Part shown: in pieces, positions 7,066 to 15,794 of the stretch
How positions within the stretch are numbered: the stretch's first letter is position 1
How the letters are laid out: the number at the start of each line of letters is the position of its first letter
From: Firmicutes bacterium UBA5010
GTDB taxonomy: Bacteria > Bacillota > Clostridia > Tissierellales > Sedimentibacteraceae
Assembly: GCA_002396645.1 (NCBI GenBank)
Contig: DGYI01000030.1
Location: 397-28,713, forward strand
Length of the DNA: 28,317 bases
Reading direction: 5' to 3'
The notes under the pieces: generated by a model
Database searches by the model: none
What the model was told of the DNA's origin: nothing
The model's input: the letters and a program-made list of their open reading frames with translations, nothing else
Program-made: the position numbers and the translations under genes

Positions 7066-8802
7066 TTATTGTTCCAATTTCCAAGCTTGAGTTTTGCTTT
7101 GTATATTGACCATATTTTGATATATACCTCCCTGTTCCATAAGGATGTTCGGACTTCCTTGTTGTGCCACAGTTCCTTCACTTAAGACAATAATTTTATC
7201 TGCTCCGGCAACAGTCCTCATTCTGTGAGCAATAATCAAAACAGTTTTATTTTGAATCAGACGAGAAAGAGATTCCTGAATTAAAGTCTCATTCTCAACA
7301 TCTAAAGATGCAGTTGCTTCATCTAGCAATATAATAGGAGCATCCTTTAAAAATGCACGTGCAATGGAAATACGCTGACGTTCACCACCTGATAATTGAC
7401 AGCCGTTTTCTCCGATTCTGCTGTTCCATTTGTCCGGCAGCAGCTCTGCAAATTCGTCACAGTTAGCAAGTTTGGCAGCGGAAATAACTTCTTCGTCTGT
7501 TGCATCCTTTCTGCCTATGCGTATATTTTCCATAATTGTATTGTTAAACAAGGTAACATCCTGAAAAACAATAGAATATAGAGATAAAAGCGTTTCCGGT
7601 TCAATTTTTGAAACATCCATTCCGCCTATTGTAATTTTTCCGCTATCTGCATCCCAAAATCGTGCTGCAAGACGTGAAACCGTCGTTTTACCACCTCCGG
7701 AAGGCCCGACAAGAGCGGTGACTTCACCCTGATTAGCAGTAAAAGATACATCATTAAGCACAGTTTCATTATTATTATACGAAAATCTAACATGCTCAAA
7801 TTTTATATCATATCCTTGATTATCAAGCTTACTGCAACCTTTTTGCACAGAATGGTCTAATATTTCATTCATTCTTGCAACATTTGTACGGGTGCTGATA
7901 ATTGCCGCAAGATTTTGGAGTGAGGCTTGAAGCGGGTCATAGAGCCTTGAAACAACTAAAAGGAACATAAAAAATGTCAATACATCTAAAGTTCCGTTTA
8001 TAAGCAGTGTTGAGCCGACTAAGGCTACAGTTGCAATTCCGAGTTTCAAGATAAGAGACGCAGATCCTACAAATACTGCTGTTCCGAATTCTGAAATAAT
8101 TGCACGCTTTTCTACTGCCTTTATTTTTTTGTTTAATCCTGTAAGATAATCATATTCTGCATTATTTGCTTTAAGGTCTCGTACAGTTTCGATACATTCC
8201 TGAATACCGTCAGCACAAGCCATTTTTGCATTCATTGCTTTTTGATTAAGTCCTTCTTGAACTTTTGAGGATAATAATATTATAGTAAAAGATATGGGCA
8301 AAACCCAAAGAGCTGCCAAAGCCATTCTCCAATCAGAAGCAAACAGTCCAAGTACGATTAATATCGTAGAGATAGCAGAACCATACAGTGAGGAAAGATA
8401 GTGCGAAAAAACTGTTTCCAAGTATGAACAATCCGCCATAATTGTACTTGTCAGATCAGCAAGGTCTTTTTTACCAAAGAAAGACAGAGGTATTTTACGA
8501 AGCTTTTCTGCCAGTGTGATTCGGCGTACGCCGCTCTCTTTGTAAGTTGATAAATATGTTGAATTGTATTGAAACCATGTTATAACACAAATAAATATAA
8601 CACAGGCCGTACAGCCAATGATATAAAATGAAATCCTATCATTGCTGATTGTACCTTCCATCAAATCAGATATAAGCATATATAATAATCCGACAGGGAG
8701 CATAAATGAAATATTTTGCAGTGTGCAAAATATTACACCCTTGATAAAATCTTTTGCTCCTTTTTCGGAAAGAGAATATGTTTTTTGAAGTTTTTTTATC
8801 AT
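7066..8802 (-). CDS. ABC half-transporter (membrane domain plus ATPase), second of pair
   Basis: A 578-residue type IV ABC protein with six predicted membrane spans in the first 300 residues and a complete ATPase after about 330: Walker A GPSGGGKTT, signature LSGGERQR, Walker B IILLDEATASLD and switch His in IIAHRM. It should pair with the half-transporter encoded just upstream to make a heterodimer in the cell membrane. Start: ATG 8802 (MIKKLQKTYSL) has AAAGGA 12 bases upstream; ATG 8814 is possible but too close to that site. It is the last gene of the ECF-linked operon, 20 bases after its partner's stop. Direction of transport cannot be read from sequence; relatives beside ECF genes may import metallophores. 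Confidence 0.9.
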   Translation of the reverse strand: MIKKLQKTYSLSEKGAKDFIKGVIFCTLQNISFMLPVGLLYMLISDLMEGTISNDRISFYIIGCTACVIFICVITWFQYNSTYLSTYKESGVRRITLAEKLRKIPLSFFGKKDLADLTSTIMADCSYLETVFSHYLSSLYGSAISTILIVLGLFASDWRMALAALWVLPISFTIILLSSKVQEGLNQKAMNAKMACADGIQECIETVRDLKANNAEYDYLTGLNKKIKAVEKRAIISEFGTAVFVGSASLILKLGIATVALVGSTLLINGTLDVLTFFMFLLVVSRLYDPLQASLQNLAAIISTRTNVARMNEILDHSVQKGCSKLDNQGYDIKFEHVRFSYNNNETVLNDVSFTANQGEVTALVGPSGGGKTTVSRLAARFWDADSGKITIGGMDVSKIEPETLLSLYSIVFQDVTLFNNTIMENIRIGRKDATDEEVISAAKLANCDEFAELLPDKWNSRIGENGCQLSGGERQRISIARAFLKDAPIILLDEATASLDVENETLIQESLSRLIQNKTVLIIAHRMRTVAGADKIIVLSEGTVAQQGSPNILMEQGGIYQNMVNIQSKTQAWKLEQ

Positions 8803-8822
8803 AAAAATAACCATTCCTTTCT

Positions 8823-10598
8823 TTAAGACTGTACCTCTTTTGCTACTTTCCATTGTACGGATTTTTGATAATCATTCCACATTTTATTGAAAAGTCCGTT
8901 TTGTTCTATTAATTGCTGATAATCTCCGGCTTCAATTATTTTTCCGTCCTTCAAAACAAAAATTCTATTTACATTAGTGATAGTTGAGAGTCTATGCGCA
9001 ATCATAATTACTGTTTTTTCCTTTGATAGTTCAGTAAATGCCTGCTGTACGCGAAGTTCATTATCAGGATCTGCAAATGCCGTTGCTTCATCTAATATAA
9101 TTATCGGGGAGTTTTTCAGCATAACACGAGCAATTGCAATTCTTTGCTGTTCTCCCCCTGAAAGATATACACCATTTTTACCTATGACCGTATCAACTCC
9201 GTTTGGCAATTTATCTATTATATCCATGCATTGAGCTGATTTGAGAGCTTTCATAACCTCATCTTTACTGGCATCAGGTTTTCCGAGACGAACATTTTCT
9301 AAAATTGATGTTTTTATGAGCTTGCTGTTTTGGAAAACAAAAGAAACAGTGTTCATAAGCTCTTCTTTTTTTATATCTCGCACATCTATACCGCCAATAA
9401 GCACCCTGCCGTTTTGAGGGTCAAAGAAACGTGAAACTATATTAGCCAGAGTTGTTTTTCCTCCTCCTGAGGGACCTACAAAAGCGACTGTTTGACCCGG
9501 TTTAATCAAAAGAGATATATTGTTAAGTGCATTTTTATTTCCATCATAACTGAAGCTGACATTTTCAAGAACAATAGAAGCATCTTCTGCAGAGTTTCGA
9601 TTTTCTGTTTTTGAAAGCGGCTTCATATCCAAAACGCTGTCAATTCTTCTGAGTGCGTCTGTTACAATCATTGAATCATTGCTTTGGAACATGATTTTAG
9701 TCAGTGTTATTGAAATTATAGGTGTTATAATTATATAAAGAATAAGATTTAATAAAAATTGAGAGCTTACATCGCTGCTTGTAAACATAATTCCGCCTGC
9801 AATCAAAAAAACAAATACGCTGTTGATTGCTGTTGTATAAAGAATCATAGCAGGTCTTAAATGCTTTGTGTACTTTATAACCCATTTTTCATAACTGTCG
9901 ATTGAATCCTTAAATCTTTTAAAAGAGAATACTGTTTGACCAAAGGTTTTTACAACGGAAATTCCTCTTACATATTCTACTGCCTCATTGGACATATCAT
10001 CCAGTGCATTTTGATATTCTTTCATTGAACGCTCCATCCTTTGCCCGGTCATAAACATAAGTAAAATAAAAGCCAGTGCTACAGGAATAAGACTTAAAAA
10101 ACCAAGTTTCCAGTCAAAAATAAACAACAAAATCAAAAGACCTATAGGTGTAGCTATTGCTCCTGATCTGTCAGGGAGCTGATGTGCCAAATATGTTTCG
10201 GTAGCGGCACTTGATTCGTTCACAATTTTGCGCAGTTTACCGCTTCCGAAGCTCTCGGCAAATCCGAGGGGAAGCTTTACAATATGCTTCATCAAATCCA
10301 TCCTAATATTTGCAGCAACTCTGAAAGCGGCTATATGAGAACACATAAGAGCGGAATAATATACAAGTAAAGATAAAATGGCGGTAATAACAGCCATCCA
10401 GCCATAGTGAGTCAAATTTTGAGCTTGACTGAAATTTGGAGAAACATTCAATATCTCTCTGATAATTCTCCAAATATAAATAAACGGCGTAAGAGCTATT
10501 ATCGCACTTAATGCAGATAACAGCCATGAAGCATAAGTCAGGTACTTATATCGTCCGGCATAGCTCATCAGCCTTGATATTTTTGATATTTTTTTCAA
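8823..10598 (-). CDS. ABC half-transporter (membrane domain plus ATPase), first of pair
   Basis: A 591-residue half-transporter like its neighbour: six membrane spans to about residue 320, then Walker A GPSGGGKTT, signature LSGGEQQR, Walker B IIILDEATAFAD and the switch His in IAHRLST. The D-loop reads AFADPDNE rather than the usual SALDxxxE. I recall this variant from ABC proteins of the siderophore-import type (YbtPQ/IrtAB-like), which would fit the ECF and regulator context; this is inference. Start is TTG 10598 (rc of CAA), with AAGGAGG 11 bases upstream; the only nearby ATG stops at once. A 115-base gap separates it from the ATPase gene upstream, without a clear terminator. Confidence 0.9.
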   Translation of the reverse strand: MKKISKISRLMSYAGRYKYLTYASWLLSALSAIIALTPFIYIWRIIREILNVSPNFSQAQNLTHYGWMAVITAILSLLVYYSALMCSHIAAFRVAANIRMDLMKHIVKLPLGFAESFGSGKLRKIVNESSAATETYLAHQLPDRSGAIATPIGLLILLFIFDWKLGFLSLIPVALAFILLMFMTGQRMERSMKEYQNALDDMSNEAVEYVRGISVVKTFGQTVFSFKRFKDSIDSYEKWVIKYTKHLRPAMILYTTAINSVFVFLIAGGIMFTSSDVSSQFLLNLILYIIITPIISITLTKIMFQSNDSMIVTDALRRIDSVLDMKPLSKTENRNSAEDASIVLENVSFSYDGNKNALNNISLLIKPGQTVAFVGPSGGGKTTLANIVSRFFDPQNGRVLIGGIDVRDIKKEELMNTVSFVFQNSKLIKTSILENVRLGKPDASKDEVMKALKSAQCMDIIDKLPNGVDTVIGKNGVYLSGGEQQRIAIARVMLKNSPIIILDEATAFADPDNELRVQQAFTELSKEKTVIMIAHRLSTITNVNRIFVLKDGKIIEAGDYQQLIEQNGLFNKMWNDYQKSVQWKVAKEVQS

Positions 10599-10713
10599 AT
10601 TACATAAACCTCCTTAATTGATTAGAAAATTTAATCCTATTTTTTATTAACAATATTATTATAGTTATATAAACAGTTTTTAACTGCTCTGTTTGTCCTG
10701 ATTTTAGCTCCTT

Positions 10714-12180
10714 TCAGACAGAGTTAGATGTAAAAAAGTCTATGAAGCGATTTTTATTTTCTTCTGTAAGAGCGTATAGTTCTTCAACATTTCCCTTTTC
10801 TATATGGAGCACATGTGTGCAGCAGCGTATAATAAATTCAGGGTCGTGAGTAATTATAAAAACGGTTTTTTTACTTTGAAGAGAGAAAATTAACTTTGCG
10901 GTTTGTTCCATGTTATGATAATCAAGTCCGCTGGTTGGTTCATCAAAGATTAAAAATTCTTTATTTGCAAGAATTGCGGAAGCAATAGAAACTCTCTGTT
11001 TCTGACCTCCAGATAATGACATTGGATGTCTTTCTCTTAAATTTGATAAATTAAGCTGAGAGAGAACATCCAAAACTTGTTCTTGTGCTCCTTCATCAGC
11101 TCCGAGTAAAACCTCATCATCCACAGATTCACAAAACAGCTGATGATTAACATCCTGCATTACCATATAGCTTTTTTTCAGCATAGTTTTTCGATTATAT
11201 TCTTTATCATTATAATAAATTTTTCCCTTAAAATTCTTTTCGAGACCGCAAAGGCATCGCAAAAATGTAGATTTTCCGGCTCCGTTATGTCCTGTTACGG
11301 CGATAATGGAATTAATAGGACAGATTAAAAAGGGAATAGAAAGTACCTGATTATGGTCGTAGCCAAAATAATAGTTTTTCAGAATAAATGTTTTTTCATC
11401 TTCCGGCAAAGCATAGCGAAGAGATAAATTTTCCAACGATAGAGGGCGAAGCCCCAGCTGAGCTATTTTATCGGGAGGAAAAGTCCGAAAATTCTTCATT
11501 GGAATGTCTAATTTAATTTCTCCTTCTTCCATATAGATAACTCGGTCGCAAATATCCTTAAGCCAATATAATCTATGCTCTGCGATAATAATTGTTTTTC
11601 CTTTAGATTTCCAGTATATAAGTATCTTTTTCAGATTTTCTATAGAATCTGTATCAAGATTAGAACTTGGCTCATCAAGAACAAATATATCCGGTTCAAA
11701 CGCAGAAACAGATGCACAGGCAATTTTTTGTTTTTCGCCGCCTGAAAGAATAAAAATATTGCGTCCAAGCAAATCAGTTATTTCCATTTCCTCTGACACT
11801 GTTTTGATACGCTCATTTATGTAATCAACATCCAAGCCCATATTTTCACATCCAAAAGCGATTTCGCTGGTAGTATCTACACAGAAAAATTGACTTCTTG
11901 GATTTTGAAAAACACTTCCGACATATTTTGCTACTTCATATAACTCGGATTTTGTAACATCTAAATTATTTACAAGGATATTTCCGTTCATTTCGCCCTC
12001 ATAGTAGTGAGGGATCAGTCCGTTAATCATTCTTGTAAGACTTGTTTTTCCGCAGCCGGATTCTCCGCATAAGAGAATACATTCTCCTTTATCGATTGAC
12101 AGAGAAAGGTTTTTGACTGCGCCTTTATCTGAATTTGCATATTTAAAATTTACATTATTTATTTCAATAATTTCTTTCAA
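10714..12180 (-). CDS. Fused double ATPase of an ECF transporter (EcfA-EcfA')
   Basis: A 488-residue protein with two tandem ABC ATPase domains and no membrane span, which replaces the separate EcfA1 and EcfA2 of group II ECF importers. Domain one: Walker A GESGCGKTS (about 39-47), signature LSGGEKQK, Walker B IFVLDEPSSNLD. Domain two: Walker A GHNGAGKST (about 300), signature LSGGQKQR, Walker B LIFDEPTSGLD. Both are intact. Start is TTG at 12178-12180, overlapping the ecfT stop as TTGA; GGAGG at 12185-12190 supports it. The overlap implies translational coupling. With the S component and EcfT it should form one complete importer in the cell membrane. Confidence 0.92.
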   Translation of the reverse strand: MKEIIEINNVNFKYANSDKGAVKNLSLSIDKGECILLCGESGCGKTSLTRMINGLIPHYYEGEMNGNILVNNLDVTKSELYEVAKYVGSVFQNPRSQFFCVDTTSEIAFGCENMGLDVDYINERIKTVSEEMEITDLLGRNIFILSGGEKQKIACASVSAFEPDIFVLDEPSSNLDTDSIENLKKILIYWKSKGKTIIIAEHRLYWLKDICDRVIYMEEGEIKLDIPMKNFRTFPPDKIAQLGLRPLSLENLSLRYALPEDEKTFILKNYYFGYDHNQVLSIPFLICPINSIIAVTGHNGAGKSTFLRCLCGLEKNFKGKIYYNDKEYNRKTMLKKSYMVMQDVNHQLFCESVDDEVLLGADEGAQEQVLDVLSQLNLSNLRERHPMSLSGGQKQRVSIASAILANKEFLIFDEPTSGLDYHNMEQTAKLIFSLQSKKTVFIITHDPEFIIRCCTHVLHIEKGNVEELYALTEENKNRFIDFFTSNSV

Positions 12181-12926
12181 CCTTGACCTCCTAAAATTCC
12201 GAGCGAATCAAACATTAAAAGAACAAAGGGGATAACACAAACAGTAATTATTATTAAATCCTGTATTTGAAAGCCTATCTTACATACATTTGTTCTTTTC
12301 ACCTTTCCTCCAAGACCTCTTGTGAGAGCAGCAGCGGATAACTCTTCGCCGATTTTTACAGAGCAGGTTATGAGCGGTATAAATCTATATTCGAGCATTT
12401 TTGCCGCATTTTTTCCTCCGAGGCTGATTCCTCGCATACGCATAGCTGCATTAATTGAAGAAAACTCATCAGCTACAGTCGGAAAGAAGCGAAATATAAC
12501 AGAAAGCGGAATTATAAGCTTTTCACTCAAATGAATACGTTGCATTGCTGCTACAAATTCACTTACAGTCGTACTGGAAACAACATAATAGCCTATCATT
12601 ATGCTCGGCATAAACCTCGTTATAATGCCTGTAATGCCAAGAAGCAAAAAATGTGCAGTACCGTTTGTATACGGATTCAGTAAATAAAAGGCAATATACA
12701 TGCCAACATAAATAACTGCATATATAGTTGCTGTTTTATATTTTTTTGAGCTGAGTAAAAGTAAAAACGGAAGAACACAAAGAGAAGGGGAAATAAAGGA
12801 TAAATCTTTACTTCCCGCACCACCAAGTACAAAGCTTGAAATTGTTATAAGTAAAATCAGTTTTGTTCTTGGATCAAGAACAAGACCTCTATTTTGTATG
12901 TCTATTTGCAAAATACTTTCTTGCAT
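12177..12926 (-). CDS. ecfT: ECF transporter transmembrane protein EcfT
   Basis: A 249-residue membrane protein that links the substrate-binding S component to the ATPases. Seen: the N-terminal LDPRTKLILL (about 17-26), four or five membrane spans, and the two coupling-helix motifs with the pattern A-x-R-x-R-G: AMRMRGISLGGKNAAKM and AALTRGLGGKVKR. Family length is normal. Its ATG overlaps the S component's TAA by one base (TAATG) and its stop overlaps the ATPase start, so the three genes are translationally coupled. Function as an ECF scaffold is secure; the transported compound is set by the S component. Confidence 0.92.
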   Translation of the reverse strand: MQESILQIDIQNRGLVLDPRTKLILLITISSFVLGGAGSKDLSFISPSLCVLPFLLLLSSKKYKTATIYAVIYVGMYIAFYLLNPYTNGTAHFLLLGITGIITRFMPSIMIGYYVVSSTTVSEFVAAMQRIHLSEKLIIPLSVIFRFFPTVADEFSSINAAMRMRGISLGGKNAAKMLEYRFIPLITCSVKIGEELSAAALTRGLGGKVKRTNVCKIGFQIQDLIIITVCVIPFVLLMFDSLGILGGQG

Positions 12927-13507
12927 TATGCAATTCCCGCCTTTTTAAAATGCTTTTTAAGAAGTGCTTTTCCGATAAGTCCGCCGATGATTCCGCTCAC
13001 AAATGCTGCTATAAGAAGCACAGGTGCCATCCATAGAGGCATTAAATTAGTTAATGCGTCAATGTATTCTTGACCATATCCTTGTCTTGTTGAAAAATAT
13101 CCTTCAATGTTTGTAAACAAAGGAATAAAATTTCCCCAAACCCATATGCTGAATACACCTGAGCATAAAACTGCCTTTGAAGAGCTTTTATAGTTGTCGC
13201 TTCTTAGAATTAATTCAGCAATAAATCCTGATATTGCACCTACAAAAATAGAATAATACCCCATACCAGTAAGCAGCATAAGCAATCCCATAAGAATACT
13301 CATAATTAAAACCATACCGAACTTCCTGACTCTTGTTAAAAACAGCATAAATGGAATACCACCCGCAATCGGAACTATAACACAAAGCAGCGGCATGAAA
13401 ATAGGAATATATCCAAGCAAAGCAACTGCAAAAACTATGATAAAGTAAATTGCGGTAAATATACCTACATTAATTAAATCTTTACCCTTTAAACTGTCGT
13501 TCTTCAT
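12926..13507 (-). CDS. ECF transporter S component, MptD/Trep_Strep type
   Basis: A 193-residue integral membrane protein with about five or six spans, taken to be the substrate-binding component of the importer. It resembles the MptD (Trep_Strep) group of S components: GKDLINVGIFTAIYF near the start, a long hydrophobic run LLCVIVPIAGGIPFMLF, and a basic C-terminus KALLKKHFKKAGIA. Members of this group sit beside fused ECF ATPases and paired ABC half-transporters in many Bacillota. ECF systems of this general type have been tied to heme uptake in streptococci (SiaFGH) and Lactobacillus sakei; whether this one carries heme, a metallophore or something else cannot be seen. AAAGGA lies 10 bases before ATG 13507. 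Confidence 0.82.
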   Translation of the reverse strand: MKNDSLKGKDLINVGIFTAIYFIIVFAVALLGYIPIFMPLLCVIVPIAGGIPFMLFLTRVRKFGMVLIMSILMGLLMLLTGMGYYSIFVGAISGFIAELILRSDNYKSSSKAVLCSGVFSIWVWGNFIPLFTNIEGYFSTRQGYGQEYIDALTNLMPLWMAPVLLIAAFVSGIIGGLIGKALLKKHFKKAGIA

Positions 13508-13582
13508 TTCATTATATCCTTTCTATCTAATCCTTATATTTGAATAGTTCAATGTCATTACTATTCAGGAAAAAATTGTTAA

Positions 13583-13598
13583 GTTAGCATTTGCTAAC
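13583..13598. promoter_or_regulatory. Operator-like palindrome before the ECF/ABC operon
   Basis: GTTAGCATTTGCTAAC, a 16-base dyad of GTTAGC/GCTAAC about 76 bases upstream of the S-component start. The same dyad recurs at 14786-14801 over the regulator promoter. No clear sigma-A promoter could be fixed next to this copy. Confidence 0.7.
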
Positions 13599-13662
13599 TG
13601 AACGTTTTTTTAAAAGGCGTCTTAAGACACCTTATAGGCAGATTTAGTATATATTAATATAA

Positions 13663-14658
13663 TTAGCTTTTACACTCCGTTTGAACGGAGTTTAGCTCCA
13701 AATGGGCACATTCGCTTCTGTACTTTTTGGGGGACATTCCTATTACATTTTTAAACGCATTTGCAAATTTGCTTCCGTTGTCATATCCGCAGCGTCCTGC
13801 AATATCAATAACATTATAATCTGTTTCTTTTAGTAGTAATGCAGCCGCCTGCATTTTTTGCGCACGAATATAAGAGTAGACAGAAACACCATATACTCCT
13901 TTAAAGCTAGTTTTTATCTGTGTTTGAGACACATAAAAAATATCAGATAATTCTTTGATAGTAATATGGCTTTCCATGTGCTCTGTCAGATATCTGCATA
14001 TGTTTTTGGCAAGAGAGACCTGAGCTTTGGAATAAAAGTATTTATCTGATATCTTGGTTTCTATATCCATACTGCTTAAAAAGAGAAGAAGCTCCAGAAT
14101 CTTTACTTTGAAATATCCTTTTTTTATATTTTCAGGCACAGAATAAAGTTCAGAAAAAATATGCTCTAAAAAAGGCTTGGAACGCATAATGAAGCACTTT
14201 CTTCCATTACAGAATTTATTTATTATATCAGCCGGATACACATTAACATCATCTAAAATACAGGATAAGCACTTAGGTGCACATTTAATATCAATCACTA
14301 TTGAAATTCCGTGATAATGACTAATCGGAAAATAAGAATCTTGTTCTATGGCATCTTTTATTGCTATAGCCATATCTCCCTCGGATAAATAGCAAAATTC
14401 ATCCTCAAACTGACATTCTATTCTGCCTTCTCTGCAGTGATTGATTTCGATTATATCTTCACAGCTTTCACGATTAGTTGAACAGCTTAACATATGAACA
14501 TCATTATATACTATATGTATGCCCTCAAATACCTGATAGCTGGTCATAATAATATTTCCTGTTTCGTTAACAATTTTGTAAACTGTGCAGTCATCATTTC
14601 GGGATACAAGCTCTATATCATTTCCATAAATATGCTTTTCTTTTTCTGTGATATCCAT
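13663..14658 (-). CDS. AraC-family transcriptional regulator of the ECF/ABC operon
   Basis: A 331-residue regulator: an N-terminal sensor half (to about 215) and a C-terminal AraC/XylS double helix-turn-helix, with ITIKELSDIFYVSQTQIKTSFK as HTH one (in parts: TIKELSDIFYVSQ, IKTSFKGVYG) and VIDIAGRCGYDNGSKFANAFK in HTH two, ending GMSPKKYR. The sensor half is rich in cysteines (SCSTN, ESCED, KCAPKCLSC, FCNGRKC), which could bind metal or heme; this is speculation. The frame opens at 14670, but that ATG is part of the GGAGG site, and ATG 14658 sits 7 bases after it. It is transcribed towards the transporter operon, 155 bases upstream of it, so it is the likely activator. Its own promoter carries the shared palindrome. 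Confidence 0.9.
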   Translation of the reverse strand: MDITEKEKHIYGNDIELVSRNDDCTVYKIVNETGNIIMTSYQVFEGIHIVYNDVHMLSCSTNRESCEDIIEINHCREGRIECQFEDEFCYLSEGDMAIAIKDAIEQDSYFPISHYHGISIVIDIKCAPKCLSCILDDVNVYPADIINKFCNGRKCFIMRSKPFLEHIFSELYSVPENIKKGYFKVKILELLLFLSSMDIETKISDKYFYSKAQVSLAKNICRYLTEHMESHITIKELSDIFYVSQTQIKTSFKGVYGVSVYSYIRAQKMQAAALLLKETDYNVIDIAGRCGYDNGSKFANAFKNVIGMSPKKYRSECAHLELNSVQTECKS

Positions 14659-14785
14659 TATTACCTCCATAGCCTCAAATGATATCGAAGACTTTGTAAT
14701 TTATTTTTACAAGATTCTGAATAATCTTAAAAAGAATCTTCATTTCCATACAATTATTTGCTGAAAAGATACAATATTTAAACGA

Positions 14786-14801
14786 GTTAGCTTAAGCTAA
14801 C
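14786..14801. promoter_or_regulatory. Operator-like palindrome over the araC-type promoter
   Basis: GTTAGCTTAAGCTAAC is a perfect 16-base palindrome. On the minus strand it begins 11 bases after the -10 box, so it covers about +4 to +20 of the transcript, a position where a bound protein would repress. Its arms equal those at 13583-13598. Confidence 0.78.
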
Positions 14802-14812
14802 CGCGTACAATC

Positions 14813-14841
14813 ATTATACTGTATTTTTGGCTTATTGTCGA
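14813..14841 (-). promoter_or_regulatory. Promoter of the AraC-family regulator
   Basis: Minus strand -35 TCGACA (14836-14841), 17-base spacer, -10 TATAAT (14813-14818). The 5' leader of about 145 bases to ATG 14658 holds the palindrome near its start. Confidence 0.72.
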
Positions 14842-14842
14842 T

Positions 14843-14891
14843 ATAAAAAAAATAAATCATAAACACCTGTTTAATAGGTGATTATGATTTA
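14843..14891 (-). terminator. Terminator of the B3/B4 gene
   Basis: TAAATCATAA (14853-14862) pairs with TTATGATTTA (14882-14891), and CACCT (14864-14868) with AGGTG (14876-14880), an A-A mismatch between. On the minus strand it is followed by TTATTTTTTTTA. It abuts the regulator's -35 box. Confidence 0.85.
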
Positions 14892-14914
14892 TGCTAGACC
14901 TTGTTATTTCCAAG

Positions 14915-15622
14915 CTACATTATTGATATCTCTTTATTATTAATATCAAGGATTGAAATTTTATATGTTCCTCCTAAATTATCCTGAACTGTTTTTGCTA
15001 AATCATTTAAGGCGCTCTCAAGTTCTGGTAATCTTTTTTCATCAACTAATTCAATACACAAAAAAGCATTTTTTGTGTTTTCTGTAAGCATTGTTCTGAC
15101 TGATTCACGCCAATTCCAGCATCTGCAAATAGCACCTTCATCATCCTTATATACTATTTCACCCTCATATGGAGGAGCATTTTCGTCTGTTCCTAATGTA
15201 ATAAAATTTTCATTTCCTATAGCCTTAGTTAATCTTATATCACCGACAAATGTATCGATATCTTCACCGCCGCATGGTAACGCGTACTTTAATGAAATAG
15301 AGTTGTAAATGTCAACCAAAGGATTAATAGATCCTAATTGATTTCCACTGTGTATTCTCTTCATTAAAGCTTCAATTGACGATCTTGCACCTTTTTTTGT
15401 CTTGAATTTTTGAAATGCTTCTCTCCATACCCTTATGACTTCGTTACTGCTGAATTCTTCATTGCTTAAGTACTTCAGAGCTTCTTTTTCTGAACTGTGA
15501 ATCATATCAGCATAATTATTGCTGTCTTTTACTCTGTTATCTATATTATAACAGGCAATAATACCGATTCTTGCATTGGGGAATGTGTTCCAAAAATCAT
15601 CCTCAATAATAAATTTTTTCAT
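14915..15622 (-). CDS. B3/B4 (PheT editing-like) domain protein under guanidine riboswitch
   Basis: A 235-residue cytosolic protein made of one B3/B4 domain, the fold used by the beta subunit of phenylalanyl-tRNA synthetase to clear mischarged Tyr-tRNA. Seen: the family blocks VWREAFQKFKTKKGARSSIEAL (in parts: WREAFQKFKTKKG, RSSIEALMKRI), NPLVDIYNSISLKYALPCGGEDID (NPLVDIYNSIS, LPCGGEDID), and CRCWNWRESVRTMLT. Family length for free-standing copies is about 220-240, so it is complete. AAGGAGG precedes ATG 15622. Upstream lies a guanidine-I riboswitch with terminator, so expression should rise with guanidine. The biochemical role of stand-alone B3/B4 proteins is not settled; here a link to guanidine or a guanidino-amino acid is inferred only. 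Confidence 0.85.
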   Translation of the reverse strand: MKKFIIEDDFWNTFPNARIGIIACYNIDNRVKDSNNYADMIHSSEKEALKYLSNEEFSSNEVIRVWREAFQKFKTKKGARSSIEALMKRIHSGNQLGSINPLVDIYNSISLKYALPCGGEDIDTFVGDIRLTKAIGNENFITLGTDENAPPYEGEIVYKDDEGAICRCWNWRESVRTMLTENTKNAFLCIELVDEKRLPELESALNDLAKTVQDNLGGTYKISILDINNKEISIM

Positions 15623-15643
15623 TAAAATCTACCTCCTTAAAAT

Positions 15644-15685
15644 AAAAAAGCCGTAAAAATATCGTCAAATATCTCCCAGGCTTTT
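15644..15685 (-). terminator. Expression-platform terminator of the riboswitch
   Basis: On the minus strand AAAAGCC (15679-15685) pairs with GGCTTTT and a T run (15644-15652). The same AAAAGCC belongs to the aptamer's conserved 3' part, so ligand binding should prevent the terminator: an ON switch. Confidence 0.8.
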
Positions 15686-15765
15686 ATCCTTCCGTGTTCA
15701 CAGACAACTGTGAGTTTTCTCTCGGACCTGCCGGTTATAAACCGCGGAACCCTAGAAAACATAAA
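15670..15765 (-). ncRNA. Guanidine-I (ykkC subtype 1) riboswitch aptamer
   Basis: The minus strand reads, in order, the conserved blocks CTAGGGTTCCG (15745-15755), GGTCCGAGAGAAAAC (about 15713-15727), ACACGG, GGATAAAAGCCTGGGAGA (15672-15689). These are the class hallmarks. The GGTCCGAGAG and ACGG..GGATAAAAGCC forms match subtype 1 (guanidine) and differ from the PRPP variant I recall, which has GGTCCAAGTG and GATAGAAGCCC. I did not run a covariance model. Confidence 0.88.
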
Positions 15766-15794
15766 TAATTAAATTATAATTTTACTGTAAATTA

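Noticed and set aside
13614..13634. Hairpin GTCTTAAGAC with AAGG/CCTT as terminator of the AraC gene
   Set aside because: A mismatch in the stem and no clear T run on the minus strand; it may still be part of the operon's control region.
13674..13691. Palindrome ACTCCGTTTGAACGGAGT at the end of the AraC gene as terminator
   Set aside because: It lies within the last codons and has no T run after it; chance or codon-driven symmetry cannot be excluded.
15670..15765. Riboswitch as ppGpp-, PRPP- or ADP-type ykkC subtype 2
   Set aside because: The blocks GGTCCGAGAG, ACACGG and GGATAAAAGCC follow subtype 1 as I know it, and the gene downstream is not of the amino acid, purine or Nudix classes typical of subtype 2. 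The Nudix gene in this window is 2.6 kb away with its own promoter.
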